Assembly: GCA_005281725.1 (NCBI GenBank)
Contig: SSBO01000013.1
Span: forward strand, 812,440-876,439
Source of the DNA: Wuchereria bancrofti
Lineage: Eukaryota > Nematoda > Chromadorea > Rhabditida > Onchocercidae
Reading direction: 5' to 3'
Length of the DNA stretch: 64,000 nucleotides
Part shown: piece by piece, positions 48,801 to 60,478 of the stretch
Layout: each line of letters starts with the position of its first letter
How positions within the stretch are numbered: the stretch's first letter is position 1
The notes under the pieces: generated by a model
Databases searched by the model: none
The model's input: the letters and a program-made list of their open reading frames with translations, nothing else
Told to the model about the DNA's origin: nothing
Made by a program: the position numbers and the translations under genes

Positions 48801-50936
48801 AATTGCATATTAATTCCAAATTAAGATATTAGAATAAAAACAATTAATGCTGTGTTGTTAATACAATTAGCTATGATCAGTATTATACAGCAAAAAAAAT
48901 GCTTGAAATTTTTTAATGAAATAATTGAGCGAATATTATTAAGGTAAAAGTGATGCAAATATTGAATTGATAGTATATTTCAAATTAATTCAATCATTCG
49001 TTACATATATTATTATTGTAAATTCACCATCAAGGGATGTTCTAATAACTCTCAAGTATTCATATGAAGGACATTTCTGGAGTAGCAATAAATCTTAGTA
49101 TTACTATTATTACTATCATTATCATTATTATTACTGTTATTATTATTGTTATTATTATTATTATTATTATCGTTCTTATTATTATTGCTACTATCATTAT
49201 TTTCTACTGAAATAAATAAAGTGATTAAAGTAGGGGAAGGAAGGAGTAATTCGTGAAATCGCTCAGCATATTTCAGCAATAATTGATAAAGTCCGAAAAG
49301 AATATTGAAATGAGAAATGGAAGAAAGGTAGAAAAGCGAAATGGATGTGATTGAGCTGAAAGATATTCTCATTGATTAGAATTGCGGTAATTGTTTAGTT
49401 ATTGCATATTTTTTATTTGGTAAACTATTATTATCGTTATTGTCATTAATAGTATTGTTACTATTATTATTATTGTTTTATTATTATTATTATTATTGTT
49501 ATTAATTTCCGCGATTATTATGATTTTTCAAAAATTTCAAACCCTCAGTAAAAAGCAATTATCAATGATCAGTGGTTCGGTAATTATAATCCCATTATTA
49601 GAACAAATTCTATTGATAGTGAATGTGTATTAGTGGCAGGTCGATTGATGAATGGAAAATATTTCAATAATAAAAACTCATTGATGAGATAAAACTGGGC
49701 AAATCAAACAAATTACTGAAATTACTGAAGGAGAAGAAAAAAAATAAAAAGAAGAGAAGGGATTGATATGAAATTAATCGTTTATTAATCGTTTTCTTTT
49801 TTTTTTTATCTTTTTGCTAATTAAAAACTTTATAACTCAAAGTAGTTGAACAAATTTTTGCCAGAAAATTCATTTCCTTTCTTCTTTTTTTTTTTTTTTG
49901 AGAAGTGAAATGCTTGAATTTTGGTAAATTTTGGAGATCTTTAAATTTGTTAAACCAATAAATGAGCAATAAATGAAATATATGATGGTAAATTAGGATG
50001 AGATTACAAAACAGTCTTAGAAGAAATATTCTAAAGAAAATTTAAAAAAAACGAATGGTTTTAAAATTTTGTTTTGTTGCATTTAAGAATTTTTAAATTT
50101 AATTTCTAGCGATGAAAATATCAACGTGTTTCTAAATGATATTAATCCTTTAAATCAGCATTCTTTTTTATCTTATTATTTATTTACTTTTTTTTGTAGA
50201 AAAATAATGAATATTGAGCATTTTAATGCAAAATATGATTATTACAAGCAATATTATTGTCAAATAAATCTGATTCAAAGCGAAAAAAAACTAATTAGTC
50301 AATTTTAACTGTACTATTAGTCATTAAAAGTTCTATTGTCGCATATAATTCAAACACTTTATATTTATGCTTGAATTAAATTTACACTTTGGAATAGTTC
50401 TGAAAGCTGGAAAGTTTAAAATGTAAATTTTAAAAAACTATTAGAAGTTTCAATTATTAACTAACATCATCTATCACTTATAATTTTATGATCAGGTATT
50501 AGACATTAAATGAGGCTAAAATACCAATTATAATCACAAAAACTTATCATTCTTGTAAATTGTTGCAAAACTATCTCAAATACGGAAACTTTTTAAATAA
50601 TTCTAAACCATACTTTAACAAAAATAATAAAAATTAAGTTTATAAGTAACTGAAGTATTTACTTGCTTTCTACAAGTAATATACATGATAAATTAATAAT
50701 AGAGAAAGAAATGCAATAAATACTTTATACCTTCATTATCTGACTTTATACTATTCTTTCTAATCCTCTTCTACCTATTTTTGGTTATAGTCAAATAAAA
50801 GATGTTATTGTGAGAGTTATTAAATGAAAGACGTTACTGCTAGAGTAATTATTGTTAATTGTAGTTTTTAAATTAAATTATATGTTTAGTCTATAAGCTT
50901 ACATTGACCTCATCAAGGACCACCTATATATACATA
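45873..50936. other. gene desert, no coding signal seen
   Basis: AT-rich noncoding sequence. Interrupted TTA/ATT arrays occur at 49090-49200 and 49425-49500. CT-rich segments near 46245-46300 and 48220-48280 give Ser/Leu/Phe-rich frames that are artefacts. The short frame at about 46126 (MANCKRKWMT) is slightly less AT-rich but has no splice context. Confidence 0.5.
46359..46456. repeat. (CATC)n tetranucleotide microsatellite
   Basis: About 22-24 nearly perfect CCAT units (plus-strand CATCCATC), with a few CATT variants at the right end. It is the longest pure tandem repeat in the window and a likely polymorphic marker. Confidence 0.95.
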
Positions 50937-51115
50937 TCCCAACGTGTTTTAGTGGATAGGAGCAGTGGTTCTTCACCCACGCGACGCTGGTTCGATCCCC
51001 CGGATGGGAAACAGCTTCGCGCCGCTACTTTCTTACACTGCCGTTGTAATCGTTTGACTACTTATGGCCTTACCCTTTGACCACTCTAGATGGTGGTGAC
51101 CGGGTACTTTAAATT
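50937..51115 (+). repeat. tRNA-derived, SINE-like element or tRNA pseudogene with a non-tRNA tail
   Basis: A sharply GC-richer insert in AT-rich DNA. The head 50937-51009 has TCCCA at the 5' end against TGGGA at the 3' end, an A-box-like TAGTGGATAGGAGCAGTGG, an anticodon-arm-like GTGG-TTCTTCA-CCAC and a B-box GGTTCGATCCC. The T-stem pairs poorly and the D-arm is irregular, so it is not a good functional tRNA. About 100 bp of unrelated, GC-richer sequence follows, with a small hairpin around ACCACTCTAGATGGTGGT. A Pol III head plus body is the layout of a SINE. No A-tail or target-site duplication could be fixed by eye. Confidence 0.5.
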
Positions 51116-51152
51116 CTTATCTATTGTGTTTCCATACTTCTACAACTTATTG

Positions 51153-51717
51153 TTAAACTGTTGAAGCACAGCACTTTTCTGTTGTTAAAACAATGATTAA
51201 ACGATCAACTAAGTTAATTAAGTCCTGGAATTGCTTCACTTTTTTTTTTGATATAGAATAGTCAAAAGTAATTTCAACTTGAGCAAAATTTTGATTCAGT
51301 TCTAAACCTCTAACCATTAAATTACCCAGGTATATTTGATTATGAGATGGATACATCTCTCTTAATTACTTGTCATAAATTGAAATATCTGTAAATCTAG
51401 CATTCATTCCTGAAAAGTTTCCAGAAACTTTATATTGGCAAAGTCAGTATATTTAGTACAGCTTTCCACACATTTCATTCCTCTTGTTTCATCGCATCGT
51501 CTGTTAATCGACAGCTTTTGCCAGCATCCAATTTCTTTGTTGTCTGAGTATCGAAATAAAAGATAATTCAATTGGTCTGATGTATCATTAAATCTTTATG
51601 TGAAAACTTATACCTAATCTATAAATAACTATATCTCGCTTTTCCATTTCAAAAATATACCCAACATTCCCATTGGGATTGGTAATTGCTCGCGTAATTT
51701 AAAACTGCATGTAAAAA
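51153..51717 (-). pseudogene. coding-like fragments of an unrecognised minus-strand gene or pseudogene
   Basis: Three segments look protein-coding but cannot be joined in phase. The first, about 51710-51623, reads ITNPNGNVGYIFEMEKRD in one frame, with an in-frame stop just before it and a competing frame LPIPMGMLGIFLKWK. The second, about 51594-51415, reads DTSDQLNYLLFRYSDNKE and then a four-cysteine stretch (GCWQK, RRCDE, MKCVESC) to a stop. The third, 51356-51153, reads VRGLELNQNFAQVEITFDY and ends CCASTV. Composition is less AT-rich than the flanks. Frameshifts and stops suggest decay, but missed splice sites are possible. No family is recognised. It lies downstream of the PLK4 3' end on the same strand. 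Confidence 0.3.
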
Positions 51718-52172
51718 ATAATTGTACAATAATTTATTTGCACAAACAGTTTTTTTTCAGACAAAGAACATGAATCAGTACATATAAGTCACATCAACTG
51801 ATTTTTACGAGGGATTTTTATATTTGTGTTCCTTCCTGTCTTCTCTCTCGCATCTACCTAAACTGAGGATGGAAATTTTGAATACTTTTTAAAGACTCCG
51901 AAAAAGATACAATAAAAACAAGATTTGAAGCTCATATTAAACAATAAATTAACAAGCAGTAAAATCAAGAAACTCATCAATATCTATTAAGCGTGATGTC
52001 AAAATGAAATGATAAAGCTGAGAAGCTCCAAGTGAGTTAAAAACAAAGTGTTATATAGTTTAAGAATGGTTAAGCCTTTCAACATAGTATGGCAGTCAAA
52101 TTTTGAGTGATAAAAATCAAACAATCAATGAGATAGAGATCAGTGAGCAAGAGAGAATTCATGTGTTCAAGC
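51718..52172. other. PLK4 3'UTR and flank
   Basis: No exon is supported. It lies between the PLK4 stop codon and the coding-like fragments at 51153-51717. The minus-strand frame from 52541 to about 52350 is an out-of-frame continuation through the last PLK4 intron and not a separate gene. Confidence 0.5.
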
Positions 52173-55100
52173 TTAATTTAATGATGCTTTCAATTTCATT
52201 CGTTTCTGGCACAGTGTAAAAAGAAGATCACGGGCAGCCACTGGAACACAGCCGTAACTGATGCCATCAAAACGAAACCTTAAATTATACGCAAATTCAA
52301 TTTCGAACCCCTCTTCATTTCTTGAAATAGATATGAACAAGCAGTGAATAATGCTCATAAGATATCCTGCGAAAAAACAACTGTTTGCCTGAATATGACT
52401 GTGCAAAATATTAAATGAACGACGCAAAAAAATTTTCAAACTGATAAAATGATAACCTCTCCTCATGACCATCTTCTTTAAAAACAAAAACTTCCGGATC
52501 GTTAGAGGATATTCGCAGTTCAAGAGCAATTTTTGAGTCATTTAAAATGATACGTGTTGGAACTTGTATGCCCTAAACAAAGACAAAAATTAAGCATTAT
52601 ATATTCATCTTATTAGAAAACTCACTTCCCATACAAATCGCCCTGATCAATCCTGTGGTATACTCAATATTGTGTTTATAAAACTAATTGGCACTGCAAT
52701 AAACTTACATTTTTATTAAATTGACCGCGCAAGATGTACTCTCCTTCAGCAAGCATTTGGGGTCGATGGCGAGGCTAAATGTAAAACAGGTAGATTTGAA
52801 AGCATCAAACAATAACTTCAAAAAAAAAGTTGAATATTGATAGGTATGGAAGAACGAACCAACTGCAAATTTTCGGGTGATGAACTACTAGTTTCTCTAG
52901 TTTTCTGAACAATTTTGACAGCATTAGTTGAAGTCTAAACAAGCTGCAGAAATTAAACGGCACAAATGCAAACCTTTTTCTCAATTTTTAAGAAAAATTT
53001 GAATCTTTTAACACTGCAAAAGAATCAGAAAAGAAAAATCGGCACCGTCTCTAACCTTAAAACGGTAGAATCAGAAAAGTGACATTGCCATTATACTTTG
53101 TGACTATCTATATATTACGAAATATCTCGAAATATCATGCGCTTGAAACAAAGTATAAATTTCTTTCCATAAGATGCACGAAATGAAAGAAATTTAAAAA
53201 TAAAATAATTCAAAAAGAAATTGTACTAAAAGCAAATTTGCACTAGATACCGATAGAACGTTGCGGGTGCGAAGCGGTGCACGACACTGCTGCATTGGTA
53301 TGCAATCCGTTGATTGACACTTTTTGGTTGGTAATCGCTGAGTGGGAGCGCTGAATCTCTCGGAAATCACATGAATCACTTGCTTTTCCGTCAAATTTTT
53401 TTCTTTCGATGTTTCCGTCATTTCGTTCATAATAAATTGACTGAAATGATTTATTCATTAATTTCACTCAAAGAGCAACAGTGACAAAAAATAGGCAAAC
53501 CTGTTATTAGAGAAGTGAAATGGAAAAGATTTCATGGTTTTCAATGGAGCGTTCTCCAAGAATGTCTCCAACAAAAGTGCATCGGTATGTGCACATTTGA
53601 ACATACACCTTTCTTCTGCAAATCAAAAGATAAACTTTATATGATGTGTAAATTAAATTTTATTAGCTGAAGATTCTTTTGATAGATGATACACGAGCTG
53701 CTACATAGAAAACGTGGAAGATATACAGTATAAGCTTGTAATTCAGACTTTATCATTTTTCACTGCAGATTTTAAAAAAAAATGCAGACATGTCACAGTG
53801 TTAAAGGAAAACTGAGAAAAGGACAAAATTTCGGGCACCAGAAATGATCACAACAGGTTTGTGATAGCTATGTCCAAAACAGATTAACATTAATAACAAC
53901 CAAGAACCTTACAATTCTAAAGATTTAAATAAATGAACGGAAAAAATTGCTCCATTTAGTAAAAAAAATCTCACCATTTGATAAAGATGCGGGAGTCTTA
54001 TTATTCTTTGTAACAAGAATCGAGTTTGCACTTTTTTTCAGTATAGCCAACCGTCCTGCAAAAAAGAAATGCTTATATCGATATTCCATTTTAAATTCAC
54101 TAGGAAGGTCTTGATGAACAAAAAGAAAAAAACCCCTTCATCTGTCAAATCCCAAAGTGTACAATTTATACTTGATGTGCTCCCCACATTAGTAATTCTT
54201 TCCCACAACAAATAGATCATCGAATAGCAATATATAAGTTATACAAAATCTGATATTTTCTTTCCGAATAAATGCGTAAAACTTCAAGTGTTCTACTTAA
54301 ACAATTGTTAGAAGTAACCTAAAAGTCGAAAAAACAATAGTGCATTTTTATATGGATTACATGACTATTTTGACCGTTATGTCAGAAAAGTGCAGATCTA
54401 GCAATGTCAAAATTTCATCACTTATTCCGATATGAAAGTATGACCATATATATTATAATGGTTATTATCAAAATATTGAGATCAATTTTGCAATTTCATA
54501 TCTTTATCTACTTATGCAATTAAAGACATTATTATCCTAAATGAAGAAATGTGTTTCGAAGTATGTACCATCTTGAAATTTGATTCGAAAATCGCCATTT
54601 TCCATTAGCCGAGCAGTGCTATCACATGACGGTTTGAAGATAATCTTGACAACACGTGCTCCTAGCGTACTGATCTCATCAAGAATCCTTCTATACAACG
54701 CCAAAGCAATCTCATCCACCTTATCGACTTTGTACTGCAGCTGTTTTAAACTGCAAATGAAAACTAAGAAATCGAATAGGGCGATTTACATTTGTACTCT
54801 GCATATGTGTATCACAGTATGTTCAGAAAATCAGACAATTTTAATAGGCTAGGTAGACAAATTTTCATTATACCTGTGATAATTACGATGAATTTTAGAA
54901 TCAGTCGGATGAGGAAGTATTTCCTTATTTGTAGAAGAAGCACATTTATCTGGTTGATGAAAAACCGAAAAATTTTGTGCTCCATTCGTTGTTCGTTTTA
55001 CTGTGGCGATCCATTTTACCAGTATCTCATCATTTATAGAGCCGTTTCGATTGACTGAACGGCTTCGATCCCGAATGGTCGCTTCGTAAACGACTGTCCC

Positions 55101-58100
55101 ATTTTTTTGAAGTGTAAACTGCAATAATTTTAAAATAAGACCAACTGAATAACTTAATGATTGAAATGTCGAAATTGAAATCGTATTGGAACGAAAATTA
55201 TTCAGATTTTAGTGAGGTATTTTGGATATTACGCAAATGTAGTCGCAAGTTAATCAAGCTATATCAGTTGTGCCTATAACTCCGAATAACTGTGTAAATC
55301 ACCATTTTCCATTCTATGAATGCTATTCGATAGAGCACAATGTTTCTATCGCTTGTGAGATAATATTTTCTAACGATTATTTAAAAACCCATTAATCATT
55401 CATAGGACACAAATGCAAAGCTAACAGTAGTAAAAAATAGTAAGCATATCATCTATAACAAAGGGAACATTATATCTTACTAATGAAAAAAACTCAACAC
55501 ATACAAATAAATCATAAACAATATGTAAGACAACAAAGATAGAGATGCTCATTTCTAGATGTGCTAAAAGATATCACTAAAAAGGATAAAAAGTAAAAGA
55601 TATTAAAATAATACTAAAAGGAATTAGATTTAATTTACCCTTCCAGCTTTTCGTACAGTCTCAGAAGGAGTCAAACGTGACACATCAATTGGCCATATAA
55701 GTGCAGCAGTTGTTTTACTTGAGTTGTCGCCAGAGTTTCCCTCCATCTGCTTCAGATTGGCACCAACTGGTGCAATAAGCGCAGGTCTTCGTTCTGCGCG
55801 TGATGACTGTCGCATACCATTGGACTCGTATACGTCAATCTCTCTGCAACTGATTTAAAAAAAAGTCATATAAATTTTTTTACAGAAGCATTCTTTCATA
55901 GAAGCGTGGGATCTTTTGAAAGCAACAAATAAACTAAGCATATAAGAAAAAGTTCGAAGACTAAAAAAGGACAAACTATGAATAACAAATCAACATTCGT
56001 AGTATTTCACGGGACTGTAATTTTCATCTCTTACCTTCCATACTTCTTTTCCGATGACTGTCGCTTACCACAGTGTGCACATTGATTCTCCAAATAGGTA
56101 CTATGTCGACAATTTGTTATGCCAACTGATTCGCTACGATGGTAATCCAAAGATGGTCGTCGACGATACTTAAGTTTCTTTAGATTAAATTATGTTAATC
56201 ATGGTGTACAGAGAATGGAAATGAATCTATATCCTATCTAAAACGTAGAATGAATTAATAAAGAAACAAAACTTTACAGTGGTAAAAAACAATGAAAAAT
56301 GATACAAAGCAACAAAAAATATAGTCCGTAACATGACATGTTAACAAAAGTAAAAATAACGAACAGGATGACCACTTTCGCCGCTTTCAAATGCAGAATC
56401 TTTAGTCATACGCTTATATCCACTAGCCATTGGTCTCGCTGAATGTGCTCGAACAATTACCGGTGAAATATGCTGAAAATAGTATAAAAAGTCTCGCTAT
56501 CAGTTGCAATCCAAATATTGTATGTTGCATTTTTTTGCTGTTAGCTACGCAGAGAAAAAAATCTGTGGTGTCTGAATACATTTAATCAACCGAACATTAA
56601 TCATTCACCACAAAGAATAGGAAAAAATTGCTGTTGAAATCATAAAAGCACAAATACCACCTTACCGCAGTTTGACAATCACGATAAATGACTCTTTCTT
56701 TCGATGCTTCTCGAGATCTACTTATTGGAAGACTAAGCCCATCAACTTTCCTCATGAAATCACTCATTGATATATCTTAAACGAACTGAACCATACATTT
56801 GTTTATTGATGTGGTTATGTGCATAACGTGAGAATGACTGCGCATAAGCGGAAATGAGATGAACGATCATAATAGTTTGCCTAACTGAACATCTTAGTAT
56901 TGACTATGTTGCTTAAAAAAAGGGCTATATCTTTTTTTTTCTTTAAGAAAAAAGCACTAAAAACAAGCTACCTGCGAGAGAAATACGTCTTTCTTCATTT
57001 GGATCCATCATACTTTGAATGAGAGTAGCACCTTCCAACGAGATTGTTTCCTTGAAAGGATTCACTTCGCAATCTCTCGGCGGATCATACCCAGTTAACA
57101 TTAGGTATAATATTCCACCCAAAGAATAAACGTCTGCCTTTTGATTATAGTGCCGATTATACACTTGCCTACAATCTTATATAAAATGGAAAGTTTTTTG
57201 CAGGTAACAGATCTAGATTTCTTAATCAAGATCTAGTAGACCTAATAATAGAAGTTATCAAGTTGTTTTATGCACCCTGGACTTACTCTTAATGCAAATT
57301 TCAAAATTGCAAAAAATCTTTCATCTTTTATTTAAAAAACAACATCGTAATAGCACAAAATAGTTCACAGTCCCATCATTCTTTAACTAGTAAGCTTACT
57401 TCCATAAATCTTTTGAAGGTTATGAAACTAATCCGTAGTTAAGATGTTAAAAAATTGATTCGCTTACGGAGCGATGTATCCGGGAGTTCCAAGCATTGTC
57501 CTAGCAATGTCACCTTTTCGGAGTTTCGTCGCAAGGCCAAAATCAGCAAGTTTCTATAACTCATAGAGTATTAAGTCACTCAAAAATGCAGCAGTTAAAG
57601 GTAAGCATAATAAAAAGGTTTAGATAACTCAGTAGCATAATCTGAACTCCATTAAAACTGCACTCAACCGATATTTTAAAAAGATTTGTAATCGCTCTTA
57701 CAGACTGAATATGGCAACCACCAAATTTTAATCTGCAAAACTTACGACAAATAATTTGTCTTCTCTGATCGATGAAATAAGGACGTTCCCAGCAGAGATA
57801 TCACGATGTATCATATTACGTTCATGTATATACTTCACTGCACTTACTAACTGACGAAGAATATATGCCGCTGAGAAATATTGTATTAAAAAACACAGTG
57901 TAGATATAACAAGTCGTAAGGATAATAAATTTTATTTCCAGACCAAAAATTACCACGAAACATAAACGACAGTTGATTAGAATTGGTTCTATGACATGCA
58001 TTAATACTTCACAAGTTTGCTTGAAATTTCTATGAATAGACTGCGCTGTATTAATATTTCAAAGTGAATTAGTAGAAAATCTCACCTGAAAAATTAGACA

Positions 58101-58712
58101 ACCTTCCATTTTGTTTAACGTAATCTCGCAGTGACCGATGTTTGCAGTACTCCATGATGATATATTGTGCACCATTTTCTTGGAACTGCTCATAAAACTT
58201 CACGATATTGTCATGGATAAGTCTGGATAAAGCTTGTAATTCTAATTCGACTCGAAACGTTGCTGCTTTTGTGATATCAATCTGAAATACTATCTATATA
58301 ATGAAGAGATAATAACAACATTACACATTTTAGATAAAGCTAAAAGATTTTTCTTGCCTTTTTGATTGCGACATTTTTCCCGCTCCATTCTTTCTCTTTG
58401 GCAATACATCGACCACGATAAACGACTCCAAATCCACCACGTCCGATTTCTTCTAGGTCATCGTACTCCTAAAACAAAATGATATATTTTATCTTTTTAG
58501 AAATCATTTCTAAAGTTTGAAAACTAGATGGTAGACAACAGATCCTTTGGTATCTTAAATTAAATTACGTTGTCAGGCATTTATAGAACAAGATCATTAA
58601 GTGATGGAGTGATTTAATGATCTTAGAACTACAGCTCACTCAAAAAATCGAGAATTGCAGCATTGATAGGAAAATTAGAACTAAAAAAGCATACACGTTG
58701 CAGACGATTCAT
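52173..58712 (-). CDS. PLK4: polo-like kinase 4 (PLK4/SAK; functional counterpart of C. elegans ZYG-1)
   Basis: Serine/threonine kinase that starts centriole duplication. Exons in transcript order: 58712-58695, 58468-58358, 58281-58086, 57870-57746, 57553-57468, 57168-56972, 56775-56666, 56472-56365, 56177-56035, 55849-55639, 55118-54874, 54750-54569, 54055-53975, 53615-53501, 53440-53251, 52934-52860, 52774-52709, 52572 to about 52450, and a last exon ending at 52173; about 840 residues. Kinase landmarks: IGRGGFGVVYRG, VAIK (Lys about 42), HRDISAGN (Asp about 132), DFG (Asp about 154), GTPGYIAP followed by Gln where APE is usual, and KADVYSLGG. The C-terminal half has RLTPSETVRKAG and NGTVVYEA (polo box 1) and YRRILDEIS, RLMENG and DFRIKFQDG (polo box 2), matching PLK4. 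The start gives MNRLQR before the kinase. The intron after exon 2 has a GC donor, and introns after exons 8 and 16 use GTTCGT. The last junction is ambiguous: several in-phase donor/acceptor pairs exist between 52475 and 52325. Confidence 0.9.
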
Positions 58713-60394
58713 TGTAATGACTCAACTGCAGCACATGAGGAAAGGAGAAATATAACCTGATACTCTGAAAAATATTTACGTCATTTACGAACAAGTTTAT
58801 CTACCTATATTTATTCACATTGTCAATTTTACGTTATTGTTATTAAGTGATCGCATAAGATTTATATCCGACGGCAATAAAAATATGGTATATATCTAGG
58901 CATTTTAAATTAATAAATAAGAAACCGTTGAAAAATTAACTTTTTTTTAACATCGTAATTTACCCAAAAAAACAAAAATTGAAATCTTGTCGTCTAATTA
59001 AAACTCGACAAGTAAATTTCTAAAAGTTCAATCATTCTGCAATTTTCGAACTCTTCAGGTTGATTATTACTATTACATTTAGAAAATGTTATTACCTCTG
59101 CTTTCACTTCAATTATAATCTATTTCTCATTCTCAAATAATCATTAAAAAATCCCTTTCATAATTTTCCTGATATCCAACAATCATCTTATTACATCATA
59201 CATCATATTAATAACCTCAAATCAAATCAACTTCGACCCTCCTACCACTAACAAAAATAAAAGATGGAATGGGAAGGCGCCTTCTTCAAACTTTAAAATT
59301 TTAATTTAACACCTCTATATGCAAATCAACATCTCAAGTTGTAATTATCTGCAGGTGAAATTGAAAATGTGAAAGGTTTCAAAAACGAACGTTACAATTA
59401 ACACATCCTATGAAATGCTTAGTCGGAAGTTAATATTCAGTTACTTTTCAGTAATCAATAAGAAATTGTCAAAATTTGACAAAGAATTAACCGGAGTTCT
59501 TCATTAATATTATCGATTTAACGACAAATTGAAAAAAAGTTAGTGGGAAGAATTTTGCTGAGTGAAAAATTTTCTCCGAGATAATTATGATTTTGTATTT
59601 TAAAAAAATCACCGTAAAAAGATAGTATCGAACAAACCAATATTTGTGATTAGTTTTTTTTTTCTTTTCTTTTTTTTCTTTGAATTTATCAGTTTGAAGG
59701 ATAGAAATAATGAAATTATCAAAAATTCCAAACAAAACAAAAGATATAAGCAATAAATTTATATTAGCAAAATGACCTAAAAGTTTCTCATTTATATTAC
59801 AATCTATATGATAAGAAATAAATTGGTTCAAATTTTGCAATGGATAAAATTGAATTATTCATTTTTCATTGCTGTACATTTTACTCTTACATTGCTATAA
59901 AATTTTAATGAAAATAATTCTTTTTTTGAAAAAGGAAAATTTTCCCTTTTTTAATAAGAAAGTTTTAATAAAGATTTAAAATTTAATGCAGAAAAAAAGG
60001 CATTTTAGCATTGCTGCTTTTTGCATTTTGCTTTCGTTCTTCTTTTGAATGATAAAACTTTGTCCAAAAAATTGCTTTTTTCTGAATATTAAATGTTTTT
60101 TTTCCATTCGTTTTCATTGAATGTTAAATATATGTTCTCATAATATAAATGAGAAATTTTGAGTGATAATTTTTTTATTAAATGTTAAAATTTTATTAAA
60201 AAAATCTTTAAATTTCAATATTTTCCCATCCCGTTGATTAAATTCTGTTGAATATTTATTATTTCTAATGTGTATTTTAAACCTTATATAAAATCTATCA
60301 CACATTCTCTCTGAAAAGTGCACAGCAAATATTGTGCAAAAAAAGAGAGGGAAATTTCTTTTGTAAACAAAATCAGAAATTGCACAACCAACCT
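58713..60394. promoter_or_regulatory. PLK4 upstream region and spacer to the tRNA gene
   Basis: No gene is seen. The 200 bp next to the PLK4 ATG are less AT-rich and probably include the promoter or 5'UTR. From about 58900 onward the sequence is AT-rich, with a T-rich stretch at 59650-59680; the minus-strand reading frame at 59487-59840 is noise (Phe/Ile/Lys-rich). Confidence 0.45.
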
Positions 60395-60478
60395 TGTCCG
60401 CCGCAGGATTCGAACCTGCGCCTACCGAAGTAGATTGCGACCTGAACGCAACGCCTTAGACCGCTCGGCCAGACGGAC
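60395..60478 (-). tRNA. trnL-CAG: tRNA-Leu (anticodon CAG)
   Basis: Read on the minus strand, the acceptor arms GTCCGTC and GGCGGAC pair, the discriminator is A, the D-arm has GCC...GGC, and the anticodon stem TTGCG/CGCAA encloses loop TTCAGGT with anticodon CAG (plus-strand CTG at 60442-60444). A long variable arm (CTACTTCGGTAG) marks a class II tRNA, as expected for leucine, and the T-arm GCAGG-TTCGAAT-CCTGC is perfect with an intact B-box. There is no intron and CCA is not encoded, as usual in eukaryotes. It decodes CUG. It appears fully functional and is the only intact tRNA in the window. Confidence 0.97.

Noticed and set aside
49052..49372. Minus-strand frame with a poly-Asn run
   Set aside because: The Asn run is an ATT microsatellite; flanks have no splice signals in phase.
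50905..50925. GACCACCT resembling a GLI/TRA-1 site, considered because TRA-1 controls ceh-30 in C. elegans
   Set aside because: It lies 12 kb from the BarH gene beside a repeat and does not match the full TGGGTGGTC core.
50937..51009. Functional tRNA call
   Set aside because: T-stem pairs poorly with the expected 7-base loop and the D-arm is irregular; called tRNA-derived instead.
52350..52541. Minus-strand frame starting MTQKLLLNCEY
   Set aside because: It is an out-of-frame reading of a PLK4 exon running through the last intron; only its 3' part (to 52173) is in the PLK4 frame.
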